Below, piece by piece: positions 15,353-23,449 of a stretch of 27,191 nt of DNA. The position numbers and the translations under genes are program-made. The notes under the pieces were generated by a model. It did no database searches. It was not told the DNA's origin and was given only the letters and a program-made list of their open reading frames with translations. This stretch comes from CAZQNF01 sp964403325. GTDB lineage: Bacteria > Patescibacteriota > Patescibacteriia > Magasanikbacterales > GWA2-37-8. The first letter of the stretch is position 1; each line of letters opens with the position of its first letter. The DNA is taken from contig CAYOFO010000011.1 of assembly GCA_964403325.1 (NCBI GenBank), forward strand, positions 1-27,191, written 5' to 3'.

Positions 15353-15382
15353 ATAATACCATTTTCTTTGGTTGGTTGGCAA
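15353..15382 (-). promoter_or_regulatory. Probable promoter of gatB
   Basis: Minus strand: TTGCCA (15382-15377), 18-bp spacer, TATTAT (15358-15353). It lies immediately after the terminator of the upstream membrane-protein gene, as expected for the start of a new unit. The -35 box sits in a small palindrome, GTTG-N-CAAC. Confidence 0.6.
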
Positions 15383-15383
15383 C

Positions 15384-15409
15384 AAAAAAACCGCCTTATA
15401 CAGGCGGCT
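15384..15409 (-). terminator. Intrinsic terminator after the membrane-protein gene
   Basis: On the minus strand CCGCC (15407-15403) pairs with GGCGG (15395-15391) around a 7-nt loop, followed by seven T (15390-15384). It begins 14 nt after the stop at 15423. Confidence 0.9.
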
Positions 15410-15422
15410 ATTTGAATTTACA

Positions 15423-16250
15423 TTATTTCTGAACTGTATCAAGCGGGCTCGCGGCCAAAGGTTTTTCTTTAAGATCCTTATAAAGGATAATGCTAGGAAT
15501 AAGCAAAAGCGGGGCGGCTATCGCCAAAACTGCATTGTTGAGCACCTGCTCCACCACAAAAGTAATAACATCAAACATGTTGACACTGCCATTCACCCGA
15601 TAGGAATTGACCAAATTTTGATCTCCGGGAAAAGCATAGCTGATAATAAGCATAACCACTACCAATACACTACCAAAAGCAATCACCGGTACAGCCAAGC
15701 GCCAGGCCACCTCCCACCAACGACCGGTCACCAAACTTTTACTGGCGCGTAGCGCACCCCAGCTGGTTTGATTATCAAACACCACGGCTTGGGTAGCAAA
15801 GGCCAGCCAAATGGCCACCACCACTCCCGGAATAATAATAATAAACAATAAAGCACCCACAAAAATAAGAACAGCTGTGACAAACGCGACCACGATACTT
15901 GGGCCAATAAAACGACTGGTCAATTTCAAATTTTCACCAAACTTGGGCGTAACACTACCCAGATACAAATCACGCACGGCTTTCATAAGGGCCAAATGTG
16001 ACCAAAAACTAAACACGAGCGAAGCTACCACCAACGCCAAAATAATAAGTGTGGAAATAAGGGTCAAAATACCACCGTTCTGCTGCGCTAAAGACGTGGT
16101 GACAGCCACGATAATAATGGCAATCAAAACAAATAATGACAAAACTAAATACGGTAAAAAAGTTGCTAAAATATACGGAACAAATACGCGCCAATGCATT
16201 TTCCACAATTGCCAGGATTGCTTTATAAGATCAGTAGCGCTAAGAAGCAT
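15423..16250 (-). CDS. Multi-pass integral membrane protein
   Basis: A 275-aa protein with about six transmembrane helices: near residues 24-50 (VFVPYILATFLPYLVLSLFV and on), 60-85, 115-145, 140-155, 185-207 and 235-260. The N-terminus starts with LIKQSWQLWKMHWRVFVPY, a pattern common in membrane proteins of the glycerophosphodiester-phosphodiesterase-membrane-domain/YciC type, which have no catalytic residues of their own. A loop with Trp and charged residues (FDNQTSWGALRASKSLVTGRWW) is typical of that group. Its function is unknown. It stands alone between its own promoter (16299-16327) and a terminator. Confidence 0.8.
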   Translation of the reverse strand: MLLSATDLIKQSWQLWKMHWRVFVPYILATFLPYLVLSLFVLIAIIIVAVTTSLAQQNGGILTLISTLIILALVVASLVFSFWSHLALMKAVRDLYLGSVTPKFGENLKLTSRFIGPSIVVAFVTAVLIFVGALLFIIIIPGVVVAIWLAFATQAVVFDNQTSWGALRASKSLVTGRWWEVAWRLAVPVIAFGSVLVVVMLIISYAFPGDQNLVNSYRVNGSVNMFDVITFVVEQVLNNAVLAIAAPLLLIPSIILYKDLKEKPLAASPLDTVQK

Positions 16251-16298
16251 ACATTAAAAAGATAAAATTTTATGTAACAAATTAAGTGAATTTTCTGT

Positions 16299-16327
16299 AC
16301 TATAGCAATTTCATCATTTGTTGACAA
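16299..16327 (-). promoter_or_regulatory. Promoter of the membrane-protein gene
   Basis: Minus strand: TTGTCA (16327-16322), 17-bp spacer, TATAGT (16304-16299). It lies between the tmk stop and the gene starting at 16250, giving a leader of about 42 nt. Confidence 0.72.
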
Positions 16328-16336
16328 GAAAATAAT

Positions 16337-17020
16337 TTATGAAGCCAATTTTTTTAAAATTATATCCCAAATTTTGGCATGAACCTTTTCTCTACTCAAC
16401 ATTTCATTATTTTCTATGCAATTTACCAAGGTAAAATCAGTAAACATTTCCGCCATTTCTAAAAAAACTTTCTCGGCATTTTGCAGATGCTCGATGTCAT
16501 CTTCGTGAATATCACGTTTTTTATCATTTTCAATATAATCGCGCTTCTCTTTTTGATCCACCAATTTTTGTGCCGACACGGCGCCAACATGCAAGATAAT
16601 ACTTAAATTTGGTCGAGGTAACTTAAAAATTTCATACTCCAAATTATCGTCCCAGGCAAAGAATTTTTTTCTTTCTTCGGCGTCTTTAATTTTTCCGCCC
16701 TGGTGCCCCATGTTTGCCGAAACATAACGATTCAAAAGTATAATTTTACCCGCATTAAGTGCCGTGCGAATTTTAAACGAAGCAGCATAACGATCAACCG
16801 CAAAAAAAATTGACCCAGCATATGGGCCCACTTCCTCCGCAGTCCCATATTTTCCGTTCAAATACTCTTCAACTAATCCCGCGCTTTTTTCACCGTATTG
16901 AGGAAAGCTAAACGTCTCAACTTCATACCCTTCTTGAGCAAAACGCTGCGCTAATAATTCAATTTGTGTTCCCTTTCCACTTCCGTCTATTCCGTCTATT
17001 GCGATAAGTAAACTTTTCAT
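16337..17020 (-). CDS. tmk: Thymidylate kinase (dTMP kinase)
   Basis: Phosphorylates dTMP to dTDP with ATP. The 227-aa protein has the P-loop GIDGSGKGT at 10-18, the DRY motif at 76-78, and NRYVSANMGHQGGK at 97-110, equivalent to the dTMP-binding DRY-x-x-S segment. A helix WDDNLEYEIFKLPRP follows. The lid region (QKEKRDYIENDKKRDIHEDD) is charged. I start it at ATG 17020; a longer frame to 17191 overlaps the upstream gene and adds a sequence unlike any kinase. It is last of the thymidylate operon and follows the unknown gene at 17035-17664 by 14 nt. No T-rich terminator was seen between it and the next promoter. Confidence 0.95.
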   Translation of the reverse strand: MKSLLIAIDGIDGSGKGTQIELLAQRFAQEGYEVETFSFPQYGEKSAGLVEEYLNGKYGTAEEVGPYAGSIFFAVDRYAASFKIRTALNAGKIILLNRYVSANMGHQGGKIKDAEERKKFFAWDDNLEYEIFKLPRPNLSIILHVGAVSAQKLVDQKEKRDYIENDKKRDIHEDDIEHLQNAEKVFLEMAEMFTDFTLVNCIENNEMLSREKVHAKIWDIILKKLAS

Positions 17021-17034
17021 AAGACAAGACGCGA

Positions 17035-17664
17035 CTATTGCGGCACCACAAAAACCGGTCGTTTTATGTTTTGCCTCACCACCTCTACTTGCAGTGCTTG
17101 GGCAATGGCGGCCACCTGCCCTTTCAACTCGTTTATAAAGTCTTGGGCATATTCTTCTGCTTCCACCTGTTCTTGCACAGCTTGTATCCACTGCGGATTT
17201 TCCGATACCACCAGGGCCAAACTCCCATTCTCGGTCTTTACCAAATCTATGGCCCCCATATACTCGAGCACTCTACACTTCGGATGCCAAAGCTGTATGG
17301 AACCCACTAATTGCTCTCCCGCACTCAAAGTGGCCGGATAAGTATTATAATCAACAATTTTTTGGCTCAAGGCTTGTAAATCAGCCAAAACAGTTGTTTC
17401 CCCAAATTGCTTGGTTGTTGAACAGACAAATGGCTCATTAGCACTAAGCGCTTCATAACGCGGTTTGAACCCAGAAAGACAGCTAAAATCTTCAAACCTT
17501 AATTGATCTCGCTGAATTTGACGCTGAAGTTGTACAAAATCCATGGTAATTTTCACCAGCCCGGCCTTCCGCTCATTTTCTGGCCGGCCCATTTCTGGAT
17601 CAGCTTTTTTTAAATCCTCGTAAAGCTTTATTGCTTCTGGATCCTTCAATTGAAATCCTGACAT
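17035..17664 (-). CDS. Unknown protein, 209 aa, between thyX and tmk
   Basis: Not recognised. A soluble protein with a charged helical N-terminus (DPEAIKLYEDLKKADPEMGRPENERK, helix up to about residue 60), a central mixed region with three cysteines (residues near 62, 81, 130) and a helical, Gln/Glu-rich C-terminus ending in the strand RPVFVVPQ. There is no signal peptide or membrane segment. It is placed 20 nt after thyX and 14 nt before tmk, so it is made with the thymidylate enzymes. A role in nucleotide metabolism is only suggested by position. Confidence 0.72.
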   Translation of the reverse strand: MSGFQLKDPEAIKLYEDLKKADPEMGRPENERKAGLVKITMDFVQLQRQIQRDQLRFEDFSCLSGFKPRYEALSANEPFVCSTTKQFGETTVLADLQALSQKIVDYNTYPATLSAGEQLVGSIQLWHPKCRVLEYMGAIDLVKTENGSLALVVSENPQWIQAVQEQVEAEEYAQDFINELKGQVAAIAQALQVEVVRQNIKRPVFVVPQ

Positions 17665-17684
17665 ATAGAATAAATATATCTCAA

Positions 17685-19310
17685 TTATGAATGAAATTTT
17701 TCTTCGAGCATTTTCTCTTTTACGCGTTGACGAGCCTCACTATCGCCGCGGGCGCTGTCATAACTATTTTGATCCACAAAATTCATGATGCTCGCTCGCC
17801 ACGGATCAGCTTTTTTTATTTCCGCATGCATTTGCTGACACAATTTACGATATTGCGGATGGCCTTGTTTAGTGGTCCGCAGTTCAAGCAAATGCATAGC
17901 TTCGCGATCGTTCATACCCATAATCCAGCGCACGCGGTGACCGTGTAAAACTACATAGCTGGCTACTTCTCCCAGTTCAGATTCTATTTTTTGATAGAGT
18001 GCTAAAACTTTATCGTGGCAAGCCAAAACTTTTTCTTTCAGGCCTGCGTCTTCCAAATCGACGGGCACGATCATGCCCAAATACGGAGTAAAACACTGGC
18101 GCAGCTGCGTGGTCATACGGTGGCGCATTAAATCTTTATACGTACCAAAATCCGCGCACAAATCAAACGTATAGCGATACCCGGCTTCGAGCGCCCGGCC
18201 GGGCCGGTCTCGACGTGTTTCGCGCGCACCAATGTACGTTGATTTAACATTATCTCGAACTGTTTTGTCTAAAGTTTTTACCAACTCATAAATCTGCTCA
18301 AACGAATGGAGCGTGTAGCCGTACAACATATGAGCGATTAAAAACTCCTCGCGCACCGCTCGATCAAACGGTACCAGCTGAGCAGGCGCCACATTTTTTT
18401 CCACCTCAATACCCGAAAATAATTCCACCGCCAATGCTCGCATTTTTTTATCCACCCCAATGGTATAATCTTTGGCTTTAGCGCGGCGCACATACTGAGG
18501 AATGAGCTTGCTCAACTCTTGAGTGGTTTTTTCTCCAATGGCCACCACTTCCGGATACGGAGTAGACACCAAATGGGAAATGAGTGTCTGAAAAAACCGA
18601 CCATTGCCATACAAACCAACATTAGTTTTGGTGGCGAGTGGCAGCAGACAGCGCAAAGTATCACAAGCTTTGGTTTTGAGATCAATCTTGTGCGTGGTGC
18701 GAAAAGCTTTTTGATCTTTTTCGTCAGTTAAGTCGGCTAATTTTTGTTTGTTCCCGGTGCCAAGCACATCATACTCGGCTTTGTCGACAGGAAAAAGCTC
18801 GGCATAAAATTGCTGCATGGGTTCAATGAGTTCCTTATAGGTATCAAAAACAAAATCCATGGTTTGCACATATTCGCTGGCCAAGGGCGAAGCCATAATT
18901 TTGGCATCGCGTACATACTTATAATTTCCTTCAACGTCTTTTTCGTCAAAAAAAACATAGCGCGTGGATTTTTCAATGGGCGAACCGCCGATACGTCGGT
19001 CTTCTATTTCTTTGGTGGCCAGTACGGAAATATTCTCAAACGAAACATGGGCGCCTTCGAGCTCGCCTACCGAATCATCACCATAGGCGACCAATACTCG
19101 CTCAATCAGCTCATCGGCTTTTTTTTCGTTGAGCATGCCGGCTTGCACAAATTCGCGCAGCAAGGTTTCTTGAAAACCGGTTTTGGCACGGCTATAGCGC
19201 GCGTACACAGCTCCCACCACGCCGGGCAAATTTTTGATGGCAAAAATATCCCCCCCAACATCAGTAACATAGTTACTCAAAATATTTTTTTCCTCCTCAC
19301 TAAGAAGCAT
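17685..19310 (-). CDS. thyX: Flavin-dependent thymidylate synthase, two fused ThyX domains
   Basis: Makes dTMP from dUMP using methylene-tetrahydrofolate and NAD(P)H, with FAD as carrier. At 541 aa it is about twice the usual ThyX length (about 220-260 aa). The second half has the classic signature region RHRMTTQLRQ at 396-405 and LELRTTKQGHPQYRKLC near 476-492. The first half has a matching but altered core: YGDDSVGELEGAHVSFENIS (76-95) and RRIGGSPIEKSTRY (105-118), where RHR-x7-S is replaced. ThyX active sites form between subunits of a tetramer, so this fusion could act as a dimer with one half structural. It lies 9 nt from the upstream gene at 19320, in the dTTP operon. A canonical thyA is not seen in the window. 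Confidence 0.93.
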   Translation of the reverse strand: MLLSEEEKNILSNYVTDVGGDIFAIKNLPGVVGAVYARYSRAKTGFQETLLREFVQAGMLNEKKADELIERVLVAYGDDSVGELEGAHVSFENISVLATKEIEDRRIGGSPIEKSTRYVFFDEKDVEGNYKYVRDAKIMASPLASEYVQTMDFVFDTYKELIEPMQQFYAELFPVDKAEYDVLGTGNKQKLADLTDEKDQKAFRTTHKIDLKTKACDTLRCLLPLATKTNVGLYGNGRFFQTLISHLVSTPYPEVVAIGEKTTQELSKLIPQYVRRAKAKDYTIGVDKKMRALAVELFSGIEVEKNVAPAQLVPFDRAVREEFLIAHMLYGYTLHSFEQIYELVKTLDKTVRDNVKSTYIGARETRRDRPGRALEAGYRYTFDLCADFGTYKDLMRHRMTTQLRQCFTPYLGMIVPVDLEDAGLKEKVLACHDKVLALYQKIESELGEVASYVVLHGHRVRWIMGMNDREAMHLLELRTTKQGHPQYRKLCQQMHAEIKKADPWRASIMNFVDQNSYDSARGDSEARQRVKEKMLEEKFHS

Positions 19311-19319
19311 ATGTAAAAA

Positions 19320-20132
19320 TTATTCAACAAATAAACCTTTAATACTGTGGTCTCGATTCGAGACTAAGGCAAAAAGATGTGGTGCAAATTTTTCCATTCC
19401 AGCCACTTGCCTAAGTTGATCCGCGGAGAGGCCTAAATTAGTTGAAGCTATCGGATTTATCAACTGACGAACAATTGATAAAACTAACTGAGGATCTCCA
19501 CCCTGACTCTGAAACCACCTAGCAAAAGCAATCATGAGCGCTGCAAACTGCTCGCTGTTCCGGATAGGTGTATCATGGGGATTCATCTGCGCATACGCCC
19601 GAATAACTTCTACGGCAATCGAACGAACATCAAAAGTTTTTCTGCTTTCTTGCGGTGCTGCTGTAGCAGATAAAACTTTCTGCGACGGCGCTAAAGGTGT
19701 TTCAACCATTGTTCGTTGTGGCCCAGGAACAGGCAGCACTACTCTGACCGGAGCCTTTAACGACGCCGCTTGGGACTGAGCTGCAGACTGTATTTCACTG
19801 GGTGGCTGCATACCAAATAAAGCATAAAACGCTGCCGGATCATTACTAGTACGTCCTGTAAACCTGTGTTCTCCATCAAGAACATGATTCCGATACCAAA
19901 CAATATCTTCCCAGGTCACACGATATTCACTACAAAAATCCCGAGACTTTACCTGACGTGTTTCGGGCTCCAAAGGAAAGTCAGCGAAAATTCTCAGCAA
20001 ACGTTCTACTTTTTCCTCGCGCCCCATGGCTTCGGGCCCCTTTAGACATTCCGTTCGTTGTGGCTGAGCCTGAACTGGAGCTGGCTGCGCTTCAAACGAT
20101 GATTTAGAACGAAATAAATCAAAAAATCCCAT
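19320..20132 (-). CDS. Unknown protein, 270 aa, between dut and thyX
   Basis: Not recognised. It starts MGFFDLFRSK, followed by a Gln/Pro/Ala-rich stretch. A first folded part (about 35-110) contains RVTWEDIVWYRNHVLDG, a second Pro/Ala/Ser-rich linker spans about 113-165, and a helical C-terminal domain (about 168-270) includes FAALMIAFARWFQSQGGDPQ. No signal peptide, membrane segment or catalytic motif is seen. It starts 23 nt after dut and ends 9 nt before thyX, so it belongs to the same transcript. Confidence 0.72.
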   Translation of the reverse strand: MGFFDLFRSKSSFEAQPAPVQAQPQRTECLKGPEAMGREEKVERLLRIFADFPLEPETRQVKSRDFCSEYRVTWEDIVWYRNHVLDGEHRFTGRTSNDPAAFYALFGMQPPSEIQSAAQSQAASLKAPVRVVLPVPGPQRTMVETPLAPSQKVLSATAAPQESRKTFDVRSIAVEVIRAYAQMNPHDTPIRNSEQFAALMIAFARWFQSQGGDPQLVLSIVRQLINPIASTNLGLSADQLRQVAGMEKFAPHLFALVSNRDHSIKGLFVE

Positions 20133-20155
20133 ATTATTTTATGTAAAAAACACTA

Positions 20156-20581
20156 TTAATTGCCTGTACTGCCAAAACCACCCCTATCACTTCCCCCCAT
20201 ACTGTCTACTTCCTGCCACTCGGCCTTTTCAATGGCCACAAACGCGGCCTGCGCCAAGCGTTCGCCGCGCTCAATGGTAACCGGCAACTGCGTAAAATTG
20301 TAATATTGTAAAAGAAGCTCGTCGTTATCGCCGCAATAATCCTGGTCGATAAATCCGACTGTACACAAGAGACCTTTCTTGCGCGCCGTGCTCGATCGAT
20401 CTTTGACGAGCAGCATATATCCGGCCGGCACTTTGACCACCACATTGCCGGGAACGCGACCAATACTTTGCGGATCTACCACCGTAGTTTCTCGTGCCAA
20501 AATATCAAAGGCCACCGCTCCAACCGTATGATACTCCGGCAAAGGTAAAGTTTTATCGATTCGTTTTATGGTTACTTGCAT
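20156..20581 (-). CDS. dut: dUTP diphosphatase (dUTPase, trimeric)
   Basis: Hydrolyses dUTP to dUMP and pyrophosphate, supplying ThyX and keeping uracil out of DNA. The 141-aa length is normal. All five dUTPase motifs are present: motif 1 GAVAFDILA (21-29), motif 2 DRSSTARKKGL (61-71), motif 3 GFIDQDYCGDNDELLL (76-91) with the catalytic D79 and the uracil-stacking Y82, motif 4 ERGERLAQAAF (104-114), and the C-terminal Gly-rich lid RGGFGSTG (133-140). Motif 3 has G-D-N-D where many have G-E/N. It is in the dTTP operon 33 nt after a PEP-synthase-like gene. Confidence 0.97.
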   Translation of the reverse strand: MQVTIKRIDKTLPLPEYHTVGAVAFDILARETTVVDPQSIGRVPGNVVVKVPAGYMLLVKDRSSTARKKGLLCTVGFIDQDYCGDNDELLLQYYNFTQLPVTIERGERLAQAAFVAIEKAEWQEVDSMGGSDRGGFGSTGN

Positions 20582-20614
20582 AAAAAATAGTAAACAGTGT
20601 TTTATTGAACAACC

Positions 20615-21937
20615 CTAACTTTTATATACCTCAATTATACCAACAATTCCATCCGAACGTAATCGCAACTGCGCCTGGGGCATTTCGTTTAATACAGCTG
20701 TCAGAGCCTGATACTCTATTTTGTCCAAGGCTACCATGGGAATATGCTGACATAAAAAAGCCATTGCTGCCAGATCATACGCATTCATGCTGCCCCCTAT
20801 CGCGTGAGTAGTATTGGGCAAAATCATATCTTGCATGACAAACGCCCGAGCTCCATTATTTTTTACAGCCTGCAACAAAGCGCTAAAACTCAATGAAAGT
20901 CTTTTATCCATTAGTTGGACTACGCCTGGGCTACGCACCACTGCTTCCAAGTCAGGAAAGCCCGACATGGGGAAAGGCTGCTGAACCGAATCACTGGCTC
21001 GCCCAACTGGCCAAACCTGGTCAAAACTAGCACTTACCAAAGGTGATAGTATTCTTTTTACCAACTGACCCGGAGTTTTTTCTGCGTCACTCATATTTTT
21101 CACCTGACGTTTGCCGTTGTCCGGAGTCGGCCGTACTTGTACCAAATGAGCCTGCAAAGTTGTGGGGTCTACCACCAACTCAAGTTGAACCCCAAAATAA
21201 ACACCTGTGGCTTGAAGCGCCTTTACCAAACTCGGCACCAGTTTGGCGAATGGAAATTTATATTTGTCCGTAAACAAAGTTTCCCATTCCCCCACCGCCG
21301 CAGTAAGCATGGTGCCCGAGCGATCATACACGGCCACCGTTGCCCCCACATCACTCGTAGCCGAAGAAAATTTACCACCTTCATCTCGCCGACCAGACGC
21401 AATACGAATTGCCGTATCACCCAAGTTCTCACTATGCGATACATCTACCACCAAACCAAAACCATGCACCTGCTCTTGCAACACAAAAGGCACATCGGGA
21501 AAACCCAAGGTTGATTTCATCATTCGTTTACCGGAATAATCTGCTCCGTTATACGATGTGAGTCTGCCAGCACTCGCGTCTACCCAATCTTCATTGCGTG
21601 CAGAGCTGCGAATTTTTGTATCCCTTAAAATAAATTTTTCCATCGGCCTGCCACAAGCAAAATTCTTTGCTTCTTCTGTACTCACCGACAACCACCTGGG
21701 AACAATTAAAGGAAACTCGGAGTGATCGGCTATATGATGGCACACTTCCAAACCCAGAGCTTTACCTCCACCATGTTCTAACACGTGTTCCAAATATGCT
21801 GGCTCAATGTTATTCTCACGCCTCAATATACTCATGAAGTGTGGCAACTCTTCCAATGAACCATACTGCCATACCGGCATTTCCACCCGCACCTGCATTT
21901 CGCTTTCCCGTACTAAAGGTTGGGTCAACATTTCCAT
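20615..21937 (-). CDS. Miniature PEP-synthase-like protein B (ATP-binding + His domain)
   Basis: A 440-aa protein resembling the ATP-binding half of PEP synthase / pyruvate phosphate dikinase (PPDK_N). It has GGGKALG at 56-62, RSSARNEDWVDASAG at 110-124 (the family's RSS-x-x-x-ED-x-x-x-x-S-x-AG), FGVQLELVVDP (248-258) and LVQVRPTP (265-272), the usual end of that domain. The C-terminus looks like the swivelling phospho-His domain: NTTHA (375-379; TSHA in the family), IPMVAL, and SDGIVGIIEV. The PEP/pyruvate barrel is absent. It may therefore form a phosphohistidine from ATP and pass it to an unknown acceptor. It is 11 nt from its paralogue (21949-23409) and 33 nt before dut. Confidence 0.7.
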   Translation of the reverse strand: MEMLTQPLVRESEMQVRVEMPVWQYGSLEELPHFMSILRRENNIEPAYLEHVLEHGGGKALGLEVCHHIADHSEFPLIVPRWLSVSTEEAKNFACGRPMEKFILRDTKIRSSARNEDWVDASAGRLTSYNGADYSGKRMMKSTLGFPDVPFVLQEQVHGFGLVVDVSHSENLGDTAIRIASGRRDEGGKFSSATSDVGATVAVYDRSGTMLTAAVGEWETLFTDKYKFPFAKLVPSLVKALQATGVYFGVQLELVVDPTTLQAHLVQVRPTPDNGKRQVKNMSDAEKTPGQLVKRILSPLVSASFDQVWPVGRASDSVQQPFPMSGFPDLEAVVRSPGVVQLMDKRLSLSFSALLQAVKNNGARAFVMQDMILPNTTHAIGGSMNAYDLAAMAFLCQHIPMVALDKIEYQALTAVLNEMPQAQLRLRSDGIVGIIEVYKS

Positions 21938-21948
21938 AAAATAGACGG

Positions 21949-23409
21949 CTATTCTTGCGAAGTAAGCAAGCGTACTTCGCCTACTATTCCATCTGAAACC
22001 AAATGCAAAACAGCTTGTGGATTTTCGCTCAATTTACTTCCTAATAAGGCCGCCTGATCTTCGGTAACACTCATCATCGCAAGACGCGGTTGTAAGTATG
22101 CTTGCGTTTTCTGTCTTTGGAGTGTCTCACGATGCGAACCATTCATCGCTATATCCACAGCACCGGTATGGGTGGTACTTGGCCAAATTGGTCCTTTGAC
22201 AATAACCCCTTCAGTCCCCAGAGAATAATCTGCCAAAAAAGTACGAGCTGCCGTGTCCGGCCCCAAAAACTCCCCTCTTACTTTTGGATAAAAAGAAATC
22301 ATCCTTTTTTGACCGTTACGAGCAGCTTCTACTTCAGCAAAACCCGGTACCCGTAAACGATACAAATCTTGAGCTGACGGACTATTTGTACTACTGGATA
22401 AATGAACTGTTTTTACACCCTGCTTCAGATCAAAGGGGCCATTTACGATATTGGTACGAAACAAAAGTTCTGATGCAGCTTCGGGGTTTTCTAAACCATT
22501 TTGTTTACCCCCGACTCGCGCATCCCCCTTTAGTGGTTGAATTTTTTCTGGGGAAGGACGGATTTGCACCAACCATATTTTATTTTTATTGTTTGAATCA
22601 ACAATAAACTCAAACTGTATACCAAAATCTATACCGATAGCTGCGGCAGCTGCGCGAATATTAGATGCTAAAGCACCAAATTTAATATTTTGATCATCCA
22701 AGGCAGTAACATGACCAAACGACTGTTGTTCTAAAACAACACTCCCATTCATGGGATCTAAAACCACTGCCGTTGCTTCCGGGTCATTGGTGGCAGAAGT
22801 AAAACGAAATCGCGAATCTTTTTCCCGCCGTCCTGAACTCACCTTAACCACCGTTTTGCCTCCTAAAAGCGGACTTTGCACTACATCGATCACCACTCCA
22901 TACCCATTGTAAGCGTGTTGTACAATATGCGGTATCGATGGTAAATCTACCGGGCCCGGACGCTTACGTAAAACATGCGAGGCGTGCGTTCCCGCTGCAG
23001 CACTCAACCAATCTTCTTCCTGGTCTGAACTGCGCAGTATTGGGTATTCAAAACCAAGTTTGTTCATTTCTGCCAACAACACCTCCTCCTCTCGAGGTAA
23101 TCGGGCTACTTCTTGGGCGGTCAATATTTTCCATCGTGGAACCTCCACTTTCACATCCTGACAACGTTTGGCGATCAGTTCACAAAAAAGTAAACCTAAC
23201 GCCTTACCACCACCTTTATCAAAAGCCTCAAGCAACTTTTTAGCCGAATAACTCGTGCGCTTTTCCACTCGTTCACAAAGCTGCTTAACGTTTTCTCGAC
23301 TACCATACTCCCAGCCATCAATCTTAAAATCACCCTGCGTCTCAGCAGGTTGTCGAACCTCCTTGCGAAAGAGAGGCTGGCTAAAAAAATTTCCTAAGGC
23401 TTCCAACAT
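21949..23409 (-). CDS. Miniature PEP-synthase-like protein A (ATP-binding + His-like domain)
   Basis: A 486-aa paralogue of the next protein. The ATP-binding part has GGGKALG at 66-72, RSSDQEEDWLSAAAG at 126-140, FGIQFEFIVD (262-271) and LVQIRPSP (280-287). The C-terminal part has STTHTG (411-416), in the place of TSHA, and SDGIVGEV (472-479). The sequence after the His is less like the family than in copy B, so its phosphotransfer ability is doubtful. Like copy B it lacks a PEP/pyruvate barrel. Shared order and motifs show a tandem duplication, now strongly diverged. It starts 40 nt after the P-loop kinase gene. Rifampicin phosphotransferase has a comparable ATP-binding plus His-domain plan but is much longer. 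Confidence 0.68.
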   Translation of the reverse strand: MLEALGNFFSQPLFRKEVRQPAETQGDFKIDGWEYGSRENVKQLCERVEKRTSYSAKKLLEAFDKGGGKALGLLFCELIAKRCQDVKVEVPRWKILTAQEVARLPREEEVLLAEMNKLGFEYPILRSSDQEEDWLSAAAGTHASHVLRKRPGPVDLPSIPHIVQHAYNGYGVVIDVVQSPLLGGKTVVKVSSGRREKDSRFRFTSATNDPEATAVVLDPMNGSVVLEQQSFGHVTALDDQNIKFGALASNIRAAAAAIGIDFGIQFEFIVDSNNKNKIWLVQIRPSPEKIQPLKGDARVGGKQNGLENPEAASELLFRTNIVNGPFDLKQGVKTVHLSSSTNSPSAQDLYRLRVPGFAEVEAARNGQKRMISFYPKVRGEFLGPDTAARTFLADYSLGTEGVIVKGPIWPSTTHTGAVDIAMNGSHRETLQRQKTQAYLQPRLAMMSVTEDQAALLGSKLSENPQAVLHLVSDGIVGEVRLLTSQE

Positions 23410-23449
23410 ACAGCAATAATCAAAACAATAAAAAACTCTCTACCAATAT

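Noticed and set aside
16321..16340. TTGACA on the plus strand at 16321 as a plus-strand promoter
   Set aside because: No plus-strand gene follows. The same bases form the -35 box of the minus-strand membrane gene, with a TATAGT at correct spacing.
17021..17191. N-terminal extension of tmk to 17191
   Set aside because: It overlaps the upstream gene and puts 57 Cys/Arg-rich residues before the P-loop.
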